NCBI GenBank assembly: GCA_949825045.1
Contig: OX463814.1
Span: 34,056,383-34,120,382 of the forward strand
From: Argyresthia goedartella
Lineage: Eukaryota; Arthropoda; Insecta; Lepidoptera; Argyresthiidae
Length of the DNA: 64,000 bases
Direction: 5' to 3'
Below the pieces are notes generated by a model. That model worked only from the letters and a program-made list of their open reading frames with translations. It searched no databases and had not been told where the DNA came from. This document shows positions 22,713 through 34,109 of this stretch, piece by piece. The position numbers and the translations under genes are program-made. The first letter of the stretch is position 1. The number at the start of each line of letters is the position of its first letter.

Positions 22713-23664
22713 AGTAATTCTGTAACTTAGACTAAGGAAAAAGGTATTTTTCCTAAAGATAAGTGGTAAAATATAAAATGGTATAAAAGTGACTTTCTAT
22801 TACTTTAGTAAAGGGCCAAAAAGGCATTCATTATGCAATACGTTGCACGCCCCCGCCGCCGCATATTACGTCATTATAGAACAGACACCGTTAGAATATC
22901 AATCAAATAAAATGTTGCACTTTGGAATAGTTATGGTGTCTGCTATAGTTAAAGTTTACACAGTTGTGCCCACGTTCAATCAGAAATTCGATATGTCATT
23001 TTGCCTGAAGGGGGGCTAGCCCATCGCCATATGTTTTGTTGTGTTTAAAGCGTATGTGGAAATAATCAATCCCACCAAAATCATTATCATGTAAAATGTT
23101 GCCAAGACTAGACCATATGACTGGAACTGTCACAAAGTTATCAGATCTGATGTAAAGTTAAGATTATATCCACACGCCGTAACTTCACAAACTCTACACC
23201 TTCGTCAAAATATGTGGCTTGGCCGTTTCGCCACTGTCACATGGGCGTAAGGTGAAAATTTAAAATTTATATATTATATATATTTATTTTTACAACATAT
23301 TTTTTTACTAATTCCTACTTTAAGGGTTTGAGGGATTTTTTTTAAGCCTCAAAGACGTATTTTCTTATTTGTAATATATTATAATAAGAAGTATGTGATG
23401 TTTTGTGTTCTTGTATTATTTTCAGATCTCTAGCATGAAATTCTGTTTGTATGGGAAAACGTATAACAACTTCCATCCCCTAATTTAAATTGATGGGGTG
23501 ATTTACTTAAAATCTAGAAATAGGTATTTCATTATTTATAACAATGAGTCTTTATATAAATTTTCAGAACTCTAGCATCAAAATTCTTATACAAACTTCC
23601 ATCCCCTAGTTTAAGGGGTTGGGGGGTAAAAATTCCAACTTTTACAACTTTTTTGTTGTTTTTA
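22713..23664. other. No recognisable feature
   Basis: AT-rich. The phrase AAACTTCCATCCCCTA(A/G)TTTAA recurs at about 23465 and 23607 with similar surroundings, suggesting a decayed internal duplication of about 140 bp. Confidence 0.4.
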
Positions 23665-24066
23665 TAAAGTCAAAGTCAAAATACTTTATTACCATATACT
23701 TAGCAAACGTAATTTTTTGCCTCTTCTCTACACTGGACCACTGTGGGAGAAGAAGGGTGTAGAAACTACCACAGATTGATTTTTATATCTCTTTTAAAAA
23801 TTGGTTGTGCTTAACTATTACAAATATTGACGACCCGAATGGCCGAGTCGGTAGTGACGCTGCCTACGAAACCAAGGGTCCCGGGTTCGAGTCCCGGTGG
23901 GGGCAAATGTTTGTTTGATGAGAACGAATGTTTGTACCCTAGTCATGGTTGTTTATCTATCTAAGTATAATATTTCTCTATATAAGTATATATATCGTTG
24001 TCTAGTACCCAAGATACAGGGAATCCTAGTTTGGGGCTAGATCAATGTGTGTAAAAGGTGTCCAAG

Positions 24067-24099
<33 letters not shown>

Positions 24100-24225
24100 G
24101 AAAAAAAAAATATGATTAATAAGCAGGAATAAATAATTACAAAATTAATAACAGCAAGGTCTGTGTTGAGCTAGATTAACCCCATACAGTCCTGTCATTT
24201 AAGTAATATACTAATACTAGCTTTA
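23665..24225 (-). mobile_element. LINE-A 3' end, interrupted by SINE-1
   Basis: On the minus strand it runs from ACAGGACTGTATGGGGTTAA, through CTTGCTGTTATTAATTTTG, to GGTCCAGTGTAGAGAAGAGG and a GACTTTGACTTT tail at 23668-23685. The SINE at 23829-24098 splits it. It matches 8525-9000 and 39395-39700. Confidence 0.8.
23829..24098 (+). mobile_element. SINE-1 full length with long ATT tail
   Basis: GACGACCCGAATGGCCGAGT, B box GGTTCGAGTCC, body, then GTGTCCAAGG and about ten TAT units. It is inserted in LINE-A 3' sequence. Confidence 0.93.
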
Positions 24226-25261
24226 CTACCAAATTTCAGTTTTCTAGGACTTGAGTAAGTAACTTAGAATTTTGATGATCATCAGTGAGTCAGTGAAAGT
24301 GAGGAAATCGGGGTATTTTAGGTATCAATAAAATCTAAATTATAATCTATGCTATTGAAGCTTTCTATGTATATTAAGCCTACTGCTGACACCATATCCC
24401 AAAAAAAAATCAAATAAAAACCCAAGTTGTGAGGCTTCAAAAAATTGACGAAGCGTTTCGAGGAAAGGTAGGCAGTGCCCTTGCGTTTCGCTTGCTCGTC
24501 TTGGCGGGGCACTGCCGTTCCCCAGATTCTAAAGACATAAGAATGTCGTATTGCAACCGGCTAAAAACATCTAAGACATTGCTGAGCCATTGTAACAGGT
24601 CCCATTTGACAACTGTCACTCTGAGCGTCATGTAACTATGAATCGGTGATCGGCTTAAAAACATAAATTAAATTGAATGAATTGATACGGACTTCAAACA
24701 TTTGTGAATCGAATGCATCCATCATTGCACTACAATATTTTTGATCGATCGATCGATCGATTTTTCGGATAACACCTATAGAGTTTAAAAATAAAAAATG
24801 TTCACCGATGTCACCTTGAAACGGTGATCAGTTTTTTTTAGAAAAAAAAGTATATTTAATTTAGAATAGCTAATTAGTAAAAATAAATCGTAAAATTGCC
24901 TTCTTTTCTCATTATTACAACAAATATGTTTTTTGTTAACTGAAAAGAGTTTAGCAATTGTGCAGTGATTTCGTGCGCTCCGGGGAGCGCTGCAATACTG
25001 TTACGGGTGTTGAATTTCGATGAAGTGTCACATGGGACCTGCTACAATCTTACAATGGTATTGTGTTACTTTAGTATTGGGATTAATCGATTTCAAGTTA
25101 GGTGGCGTCTATTGTCAACATTACCTTTGCGTAAAAACTTTGACGTCACCGAATATGAAATCGCTAAAGCACAACAGTAAGGCCATTGCAACAGGTCTCA
25201 TTTTATTTTTTGTTGAGTTAATATTGTCTAAAAATAGCCAACTAAATAATTCACTATTATA
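24226..25261. other. No gene; decayed inverted-repeat family
   Basis: The phrase CCATTGTAACAGGTCCCATTT (24587) recurs inverted at 25029 (ATGGGACCTGCTACAATCTT) and directly at 25183 (CCATTGCAACAGGTCTCATT), hinting at an old DNA element. A (GATC)n run is at 24744-24760. Confidence 0.4.
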
Positions 25262-25540
25262 GCAATAACTAACGCGTTAGTTGATCAACTATCGACAGAT
25301 AGTAAACCAGACCGACAGGGTTTAGAATTTACGTTTCTTTTGTTCTTACATGTCAACCCAACACGAAGTCTTCACCTAAGCTACTGCAGTGTTTGCCCTG
25401 GTATTTCGTTTGCAATTCAAGTTTAAACCAGTTTACTATTTAACCGTTAGTTTATCAACTAGCCCGTCATATAGTAAGCAGTATGCTAATGTTTACTATC
25501 TGTCGATAGTTGAAAACAACTTTAGTTTAGTTTTAGTTTA
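25262..25540 (-). mobile_element. Repeat X (foldback family) copy
   Basis: AACTAACGCGTTAGTTGATC, then ACTATCGACAGATAGTAAAC, AGGGTTTAGAATTTACG, TTACATGTCAACC and CTGCAGTGTTTGCCCTGG. The same order reversed is found at 53130-53294, and a partner arm at 52912-53040. It ends near another CTATCTGTCGATAGTTG. It preserves the site that is empty of the TA transposon found in the 53-kb copy. Confidence 0.7.
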
Positions 25541-25559
25541 GTTTTGACAATCTTACAGT

Positions 25560-25561
<2 letters not shown>

Positions 25562-25606
<45 letters not shown>
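25562..25606. repeat. (AT)n microsatellite
   Basis: About 22 uninterrupted AT units. Confidence 0.95.
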
Positions 25607-25607
<1 letters not shown>

Positions 25608-26093
25608 GTATTTGTTGATGTTTTCAAAAAGCGTTCAATAAATTTTGATAAAATTTATATGGGACCACCTCTGAAGTATGACCTACTAATCGAAACAAAA
25701 ATAATCAAAATTGGTTCATAATTGACGGAACAATTGCGTAACAAACATACAAACATTAAGCAGAAGAATTGAGAACCTCCTTCTTTTCGGTTTAAAAATA
25801 AAACGATGTATCTACTGTCAACTCAATATCCGGACAAACGAAGCTATATATACCATTTGCATCATAAATCAGAAAGGGCTAATGGCAAATCATGACACGC
25901 AGTTTAATGCATTTGAATCCGATGAATAGGATTCTACTGTTGTTGGAAGAATATGCTGATTCACGATAGAGGGAGGTTGTTAGAGAAGATTTCTAACAAT
26001 CTGCCTCTGCCGTGATATCCTCCTTTGAGTTATCAATTTATCATACCACACATCAATCCTTTATCATAACCTTAGAATATTTAACCTATAGTT
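25607..26093. other. No recognisable feature
   Basis: AT-rich; no coding signal or repeat was assigned. Confidence 0.45.
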
Positions 26094-26314
26094 AATAATA
26101 ATAATAATAATAATAATACCTTGGACACTATTTACACACATTGATTTAGCCCCAAACTAGGATTCCCTGTTTCTTGGGTACTAGACAACGATACACATAC
26201 TTATATAGATAAATATTAGACTTAGATAGATAAACCACCATGACTAGGGTACAAACATCCGTTCTCATCAAACAAATATTTGCCCCCACCGGGACTCGAA
26301 CCTGGTATAGTTGA
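26094..26314 (-). mobile_element. SINE-1, truncated inside the B box
   Basis: (ATT)n tail, body and GGTGGGGGCAAATATTTG. Similarity stops within the B box (CCAGGTTCGAGTCC), so the A-box half of the head is missing. Confidence 0.9.
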
Positions 26315-28564
26315 GTTATATGTATGGTAGTTATGCCTAGAAAGTTATGCGGGAGTTGGTTGTTCTCTTTCCGAATATCTCCTTTCCCACCTCGTATCAA
26401 AGTCTGTGCGCTCGTAAGCTAAAACTATCGACTTCACAATAATTTTATATAATAAGTTTATTTCATCAAAAGGCTGTTATGTCGTAAAATAGCCCGAGAA
26501 GGAGATATTGCCAAAAAACTGTTTTTAGGCGTAATTTCTTTAATATGGGGCGGCGCGGGCGACGAATTTACAAGGCAAAGCAGTTCAAATACGGAGCACA
26601 TCAAAATCTATAAAACCACCAGATTTAAAAACTAGCGCAAATCTTTCTACTTCGCCATATATCGGTCGCAAATGACTGGCTCACTATATGTAAAAGCACT
26701 TCACTGAGCCATAGTGCTAACGGATTAGGGACCCAGAAGGACTATCTATTTTTTTGTTAGCACATAAGCCACAATCCCAGAGCTCATGAAAAATCCCTCA
26801 TAAGCCTTGAAAAGTAACAACTTTTCGCGTAAAGAGCATTCCGCATCAAAACAAAATGCAAGGGTGTGGCAGACTGCTAGACGCCCCAGCGCCCTACACC
26901 AAAACAACCAACCCCTCCAATCTAACTTCACCCCTATCATAAGCTACTATTGGTTATGTTTGCTTGAATCTCGTGTCGGTAGGCGAGGGGGGAGAGGGGA
27001 GTCTCGGGTCGATGAACTTACCAAAACAAAGCGAAATGAAACACCATGTATAATGTATACCACCTGTAGACTCTGAGTGAACAGTGCTTTGTTCCGAATC
27101 GATATTATCCGCCGTAAACATAAAGGGCTGCGTTTTTTAAATAGTCATAATGATGGAGCGTCATTTAGGATCAGAACGTACTTGAAGCAAAATATTCTTG
27201 GGGACATATCGTCCGCTATATAAAGCGCCCTGAGAACAAAACGTCTACAATTGAAAAGGCATGCTAGTTTCTATAGCAAAGAGTTCATAATACTGAATGT
27301 TCGCAATGTAAAATGTCGAGGAGTAAAATGTCCGCAATTGAAAAGGTGTGCTAGTTACTATAGTATGACATTACTAGACATTCAGATAATCACGTATTCT
27401 AAAGAGTATTATCATAAATGGAAAAGACAATGATAAGAGCTCCATCCGCGCTGAATTCCTTTTGATTTTACGTCATTTTTCGCTAAAATTCATTTGCTCT
27501 AAGGGCTTTACGAATTGAGTACGACTTGCTCCTTGGCCGTTTTCACGTTGTGGTCAAATTGGTTTTAAGGACATAATGACTGGCGAACTAACTGATTCAC
27601 TGTTCGGTACCTTCGATCCTAAATGGTGCTTGTTAATGAGCGATTTTCTATTAGAAGACACTGCGATGGTAACGGGTTAATTTCTTAAAATTATGATATA
27701 TAACTAATGACATTAAGATGCCGTGCGATGTTTTAAATACTGTATATAATTAATTTTAGTACAAACCGTAGTAATTTGGATACCGAAGATCATCCCTCTT
27801 GCCTTCGTGAGTTATTAATTCAGAACAGATCTGTTAAATCTAGTGTGAAATGACAAGAATACCCACACTTAACTAAACAAACAACAAATTCAATCCTCAA
27901 TATATCAACAGAGTATAAATCAAGGCTACCACACATTTTTCAACACTATCTCTAAACAAAATAAAACATTACGGTGTTGTTTCTCTTGTGAACCTCTCCC
28001 CCAAGTGCAAGCCAGATTAATTAGGCGGCTTCCGGAGATTATGTTTTGAATGAATGTAATTTCAAAGGGATCTAATTTTTTATTCAAACCCCTACACGCT
28101 TGAGACACTCCAATTAGTTCGCTCAGATTCTGAAGATAGCACATAACAGCATATAACTTTAGTTATTCTGTGCCACAAACAAAAAGGGAACAATATTGGC
28201 TGTCACCTAAATTTCAATTTGTCATTAAACAGCGATACCCTTATTATTGTAATAGTAGAAGTGATTTAAACTAGATCGTTCGACAAAAGAAAACCCGTCT
28301 AAACAGGGGATAAGCAGGGGTTTACTGGCGGTTGGAAAAGTACCAAAATGTTCTGCTATATAGATAAATTGCCTGTTCACAATTATATCAAATCATTCAA
28401 ACATACAAATGATTTATATCACGACTTTTGTCTTTGGTAAGCGATGAATTTGGGATTATATACGAAATTAATATATACGAAAGAAATTGATACTATATTT
28501 AAGTTCAGTGATTGGGCGACCACAGGTTTGCGGATGATCAGAGAGACTTTTTGAACTTTATGAA
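26315..28564. other. No recognisable feature
   Basis: About 2.2 kb without assigned repeats. A near-duplicate phrase AAAAGG(C/T)(A/G)TGCTAGTT occurs at 27254 and 27341 in similar surroundings. Open frames are all below 95 codons and without motifs. Confidence 0.4.
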
Positions 28565-29220
28565 CAAAGAAACATGATTATTTCCACAGCATTATGACCA
28601 ATGGAATTTTGCTATAGGGCTGAGCAGCTGATATTGAGTCAATTTTTGTTCTATAAAAATAGCTATTAGAGTAATATATAACCTCCGTAGTCGTGACGCC
28701 CTTAGAGAAGTGTTCAAATAGATAAGCATTATGACTGCACCGTGTCAATTTATTTACGAAAATATCATACTTATACGTTAGCAAGAACATAAACAGCTTC
28801 ACTAAAAAGTTGACAGGCACATGCGAAATAATATAAGAAGCGGAAATAAAATTGACCAACCTTGCTATAGACTAGCTAAAGTTAGAACTTCATTAGTGGG
28901 TCTAAGTATACAATACTGTAACAAAATGCCGCAAGAGATATTAAATTTGTCAGAATAGAAATTTAAAGGCATTGTTATAAAAACATAATATTATAAAGCA
29001 TATTATAGGTTCGATGATTACATTAGTGACAAAGAGGTATGGAGCTCTGATTTTCCAGCGCAGCACAAGAGCCACGCACACGTTTGTAAGACAAGAGCTA
29101 TTTTTGAAGAAAAAAGTAACTGAAAAGAAAAGTAGGACGTGTTGCAGTGTACAAGTTTCTTGCGCCACTTCTTCTCCGCTGCCGTAACACGTTTCGAAAA
29201 TGTAGTAGGTTTTCTGGCAT
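28565..29220 (+). pseudogene. Decayed LINE RT C-terminus (jockey/CR1 group)
   Basis: In three shifting plus-strand frames: HSIMTNGILL, AADIESIFVL, IRVIYNLRSRDALREVF, CQFIYENIIL, NNIRSGNKIDQPCYRLAKV and YCNKMPQEILNLSE, then YYKAYYRFDDYISDKEVW. The same block order (IM..GILLWG.AADI, RAI..I..L, YENI, RN..KL, YNK.P.EI, KAYY) occurs in the LINE-C copy at 34085-34640. Many stops; no 5' part. Open frames on the opposite strand are shadows. Confidence 0.72.
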
Positions 29221-29460
29221 TATATAGATCCAAATTACGGTCAAAAAGTGTTCGTAATAATCTGTTTTGAAATAATTCTTTTTAAGTTGAAGTTAACAAA
29301 TGAATTGCTCAAATTAATCAAAACGGTCACCAAATATAGACGACCAAATAATTATGAAAATGTCTCCTAAGACATTTTATTAAATATCCTGAATAATAGG
29401 TTTGTCATTGAAGAAGAAGGTTGATCATCAAAATAATAGATCCGTCATCAAATTATTCAT

Positions 29461-29655
29461 GTTCAAGTTCAAGTTCAAAGATTTTTATTCATAATAAATA
29501 ACACATAAATTTAGACTTAATGAACGTCATAACATAATCAAGCAAGCATAATAATACATTAGGTAGGTGCCTGATTATTAGTACATAGTATAAAGGGTAC
29601 AATGAACTAGTTTAATGATAGATGTCGGTGTCTCGTAAAAAGTCATTAATTTTAA
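29461..29655 (-). pseudogene. LINE-C block 3 (3' end)
   Basis: The minus strand starts ATTAATGACTTTTTACGAGA, coding INDFLRDTDIYH-stop. This is the expected continuation of the KAYYK broken off at about 34071. A short 3' UTR and a (TTGAAC)n tail at 29461-29477 follow. It is separated from the rest of LINE-C by the LINE-D insertion. Confidence 0.72.
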
Positions 29656-29900
29656 AGATAAAGATAAAGATAAAGATATTTTATTTGTGAATGTGGGTTA
29701 CAGGGTTGTTAAATAAATATTGTTCTTGCCACACTCTACCTTAAAGGCGTACAAATATTAATTTAAATTAAATTATATTTAGATTAAATTTAAATTACAT
29801 AACAGTACATTATATTACATGTCCGTTTGATTATTCAAATACTGCAAATTACATAGATCCTTAATAAACATACGCTACCACCCACCCATTAAGCAATCTT

Positions 29901-31340
29901 TCAGTCACCATTGAGGAAATCTTGTACGCTATAGTAGGCTTTATTAAGCAAATGTTCTTTAAGCTTTAATTTAAATAAATTAAATGATTCTATTTCTCTG
30001 ATACATTTTGGAATATTGTTATAAATTTTTGGTATCATCCCAAACACATTTTTTTGAAATAGTGCGGTCGAGTGCCGCGTTATGCTTAACATAATGTTTC
30101 TTTTTGAATTTATTTTTTTAAAATGATCCCAATTATTTCTTACATAAACAGCCATTTCATAGATATATAACGATGGTAGAGTAAAAATTCTTAATTTTTT
30201 GAAATGTGGCTGACATGTTTCTATTTGTTTTAAATGACATATCGCCCTTAAACATCTTTTTTGTGCTTTAAAGGCTCTGTCCTTATCCGTTGAGTTGCCC
30301 CAGAATATAACACCATATTTGAGAGTCGAAGCCACATAAGCATGGTATGCTGATAGCAAGGTAGTGACTCTAGCTACCTTAGCAAGCATAAATAGTGCAT
30401 ACGAGAATTGGCTTAACTTTGTGCAGACATTATCAATATGTGTTTTCCATGTTAAGTGGGAGTCGATTGTTAAACCTAAAAATTTGGTGTCATGAATTTC
30501 CTCAATTATTTTTGTACCATAGTGGATGTCAATTTTATTATTAATATTATTGTAATTATTTGTGAATGTCAATATATTAGTTTTATTTAAATTAATTACA
30601 AGATTATTTTGTCCGAGCCATTCAATAATATTTTTTAGGGAATTATTTATGTCAGATTCATAAGTATTAATATTTCGACCTTCTGCTATCATTGTGCTAT
30701 CATCAGCAAACATTACGATTGGGAAATTGACCGCGTCAGGTAAATCATTTATATATATTATAAATAACAGTGGTCCCAAAACGCTACCTTGTGGTACTCC
30801 ATATTGCACTGTCCTTGAATCTGAATAATAATTATATTCTGTTTTAGTTGTCTTGTCTACTCTGGACATTTGAGTCAGTTGTTGTCGGTTGCACAGATAG
30901 AATTTAATAAGATCAAGCACGTTACCTCGGACGCCATACATGTATAGTTTGTTTATCAGGATGGAATGATCCACATAATCAAAAGCTTTGGTCATGTCCA
31001 TATACAATGCAGACACAGGAATTTTATTATCTAAGCTGGTTACTACACTTAAGAGGAAATCATAAATTGCTTGATCTATGGTCTTATTTTTTCGAAATCC
31101 TTTTTGTTCTTTTCTAAATATGTTGTTGCTTTCAAAATAGGCGTTTATGGCATTATAAATGACCTTTTCGACTACTTTGGAGAGTATAGGAATGAGTGCG
31201 ACTGGTCTATAGAAGGACATGTTTTCTCTGTCATCTTTTTTGAACATTGGTTTAATAATTGTGGTCTTAAGCTTTTCAGGGAAAACACCCTGTTCTACAC
31301 ACAGATTTATGATGTGACTTAAGACTGGTGATATGATCAA
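29901..31340 (-). pseudogene. LINE-D ORF2, reverse transcriptase portion
   Basis: 479 open codons. RT blocks in order: FKKDDRENMSFYRPVALIPI, QKGFRKNKTIDQAIYDFL, VSALYMDMTKAFDYVDHSIL, YGVPQGSVLGPLLFIIYINDL, IVMFADDSTMIAEG (catalytic FADD), and VINLNKTNILTF then TKFLGLTIDSHLTWKTHID. The C-terminal tail has FWGNSTDKDRAFKAQKRCLR, RNNWDHFKKIN, MIPKIYNNIPKCIRE and NKAYYSVQDFLNGD-stop. This portion could still fold as an RT. The preceding palm-proximal residues (ALKNTNSTGYDNI) lie upstream in another frame, so the real ORF2 is broken between 31341 and 31469. The first ATG here is internal to the domain. Confidence 0.9.
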
Positions 31341-31469
31341 TGCTACATGCTTTATTACTGTTGTACAAATGTTGTCATATCCCGTACTATTTGTATTTTT
31401 GAGAGCGTTTATTATTTGATATACTTCAAACGGTGTGGTAGGTTTAAAGAATAGAGATTTTGGAAATGA

Positions 31470-32783
31470 CTACAGTTTTGTTCTGTTGCTAGTTGCCTCT
31501 GCTTTTTGTTGTTGTTCAACTTGATCAATGTAAAAATTGTTAAAAGCTCGAGCTATCTCCTTGGGATCGCTAATAACCCGATTGTTCAATTTTATTTGTT
31601 TAATGCTTTCTTTTGGTGCGTTTTTTTTATTATTCAAGTTGTTATTTATTATTTTCCATGTAGCTCGACATTTATTGTTTGAAGTTTGTATAAAATAATC
31701 GTTCTGGGATTTTTGTGTGAGTTTTATTATTCTTTTAAGTCTTTTAGCATATGTTTTGAAATTATATTTATTGTTTTCATTTGGAGCGCGTCTGTATGTC
31801 CATAACAACTCCATTTTTCTTTTTGAGCATCTTCGTATTCCCTTAGAGATCCACCGAGGTCGCACGCTGCTAGTACATTTTATTTTTATTACCGGGAAGC
31901 ATAGGTCATACATCAACACAAATATTTCATAAAATTCATTATAGGCAACGTTGGCATCAGAACTGGTTAAACACTCAGAAAAACTCAGATTTGAAATACA
32001 CTCTTTGAATTTGTCAAGGTTATCTTTATGGTAATCCCGTTTTTTTACAAACCAATAGTCTAGTGTACAGTATTTTCTTACAGGGCATTCTAGTAACTGT
32101 CCAGTATGATCCGAAAGCGCTAACTCTATTATTCGGCCTTTGCATTCTCTAATGTTTTGAATAAAATTGTCAAGACAGGTCCCACTACTCAGACGTGTGG
32201 GTTCGTTGAATGTAAGTCTTAAGTTGTAATGTAGTAGTAATTGTTCAAAATATACTGCATACTTGTCCCGATGAAGCCGGTCTATATTAAAATCCCCACA
32301 TATTATAGTCTTACGTCTACCACGGCAAAGTTTCGACAATAGCTTATCTAAGTTTTCGAAAAATATATCGTAAGATGCTACATCATATTTACATTTCCTA
32401 TATATACATATTACATTTAAATTATGCTCTGAAAGTATTATACCACAACACTCTATTGCATTAGGAATGTTACAGTCGCTTATGTCAAGAATTTGAAATT
32501 TAAGTCCATTTTTCACAATTATAGCTGTACCACCACTCCTTGTGCTTCTGGCGGAGTAGGTAGCCAGTGAATAATTTACAATATTAAGTGCCTTTATGTC
32601 GTTTTTTATCATATTATGCTCTGTTATACCTATTACATCTATTGAAGTCCCGCTATTTCTAAGTTCATCTAAGTAAATGGATAACATATCTGATTTAGAT
32701 ATAAGTCCATCAATATTTTGATGAAATAGATTTATAACGTTATTTACGAAAAAAGTCAGAATTGTTACAGTATTCTCTTCCAT
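31470..32783 (-). pseudogene. LINE-D ORF2, APE endonuclease portion
   Basis: 437 open codons. AP-endonuclease motifs: FHQNIDGLISKSDML (Asn of block I), VIGITEHNMI (catalytic Glu), STRSGGTAIIVKNG, ICIYRKCK, IICGDFNIDRLH (Asp/Asn) and ELALSDHTGQLL (Ser-Asp-His). After the nuclease comes the linker W(I)SKGIRRCSKRKMELLWTY and a basic helical region. The frame ends at 31470 with NRTKL, and RT coding resumes in another frame at 31465-31340, which indicates a small indel. The N-terminus overlaps the end of the ORF1 fragment by 44 bases, which may be the native ORF1/ORF2 overlap. Confidence 0.88.
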
Positions 32784-34109
32784 TTGTATTGCTACCAGTT
32801 ACTTCAGATTCAATATGATTATCATTGTTTTGTTGAGAGTTTGTGTTATCACTGCTATTTTGTACATATGTAGAGTTAGTTTGAGTACACTTATCTTCGT
32901 TCTTTCTTGACTTGATGTGGCCTTGCTTTGCTGTGTGAATATGAGCATCAAACTTTATTTTATAGTCTATACGCAGAATTTCCCTGAGGACTGATTGGGA
33001 CATAAATACTGACCTCAGTACATGCACATTATTCTTCAGTGGCAGATCGACAAACGTACAGTTTTTAAATGCGCTCGCAATGAATCTGATTTCATAATTT
33101 AGCCTATTTTCGTTAAGGTAGAGACATGTAATACCTTTGGTATGATTACATTTGTATTTTATACTTTTTGCAACCAGGCCCTAAGTTCAAATTGGAACTC
33201 ACAGGGGTTACGATCATTCATCCCACACAACAGGACTACAAAGTCATCCATGGTCAGTTTTAATATTTCATGTCTTTCTGCGTCAATAATATTTGCGAGC
33301 TTTGCTTGCGGTTTAAAAAAGCAGGTGACAAGGAATTCATGTCCAAGTAGCTGCTGTAACGCCTTTTGTAGGTGCCTTCCTTGTTGATCACCTAGAATAA
33401 TCACCTTACGCCTTAATGTCTTAGTTTTAGTTTCCTCTGTACATGGCTGCTGATTTCTGCTGACAGATTGCTGCGAAGTTACTGGGTTTGTAGAGGTGAG
33501 ATTCTCTACAACTACTTTTTCAAGATGTGGCTCTTTGTTTGATTGTTTCCTGTACTCTACATTTGTCTCTATGTTATGAGCCTCTACACCAATCTCGATA
33601 ATATTCTCTATTATGGTCTCTACATTATCATGTGGCACTAGATTCCTAGCCATTTCTGGCTCTTCAATAGCTTCAATGTTTGTCTCGACATTGGTCTCTA
33701 CATTTTTCTCCTCACTTGTCTGATTTCTGGGTCCATTGCATTTAAGACGACCAGATTCACTATCATATTTAATCAAGTTATGTATTTTCTGAGGAGGTTG
33801 TGTGTTTGATGCTATATTTGTCTCAGCATCATGCATGGGATCCGCATTATTGAGGTCTTTTGTCAAGCTTGGGTCGGTAGCTTTGCGTTTGAATGACAAT
33901 CTCTTACAAGGTTTTTTTCTCTTTCTGTCGGTCAATGGAGTCATTACTGTATCGGTAAATTTAAATGCTTTATAGGTTCCTATTATTTTAAGGCATCGAG
34001 CTAGCTCATCTTTTAGCCTTTCATTTTCTATATTGAGGTTCTCTATTTCCTGCTCTGCACTAAGTAAATCTTTGTAGTAGGCCTTTGTGCACAAAGTGTT
34101 TATGTACAT
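32740..34109 (-). pseudogene. LINE-D ORF1 with SGNH-like domain, fused to LINE-C residues
   Basis: The 34109-33159 frame starts with 13 residues (MYINTLCTKAYYK) that belong to LINE-C. It continues as a coiled coil (SAEQEIENLNIENERLKDEL), a basic stretch, a long low-complexity ETN-rich linker, and KVIILGDQQGRHLQKALQQL with VVLLCGMNDRNP. The GDxQ and GxND signatures correspond to blocks I and III of the SGNH-hydrolase (esterase) fold known in CR1-type ORF1 proteins. The nucleophile Ser of the GDS motif is Gln here. A TAA at 33156-33158, then a frame change, breaks the protein. Coding continues as KGITCLYLNENRLNYE, ending in NGREYCNNSDFFRK at 32740. No native start Met is visible, so ORF1 is probably 5'-truncated. 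Confidence 0.8.

Larger units (their letters stand above)
29656..34070 (-). mobile_element. LINE-D (CR1-like) inserted in LINE-C
   Basis: A nearly complete non-LTR retrotransposon of about 4.4 kb. It has an ORF1 with coiled coil and SGNH-like domain (34070-32740), an APE endonuclease part of ORF2 (32783-31470) and RT (31340-29901). A 3' UTR and a tail of TATCTT units at 29656-29685 follow. LINE-C sequence flanks it on both sides (34071 upward and 29655 downward). It carries one stop plus a frameshift in ORF1 and a break in ORF2, so this copy is not autonomous. Confidence 0.82.

Noticed and set aside
28578..29233. Minus-strand ORFs of 70-95 codons
   Set aside because: They are antisense to a decayed LINE C-terminus readable on the plus strand.
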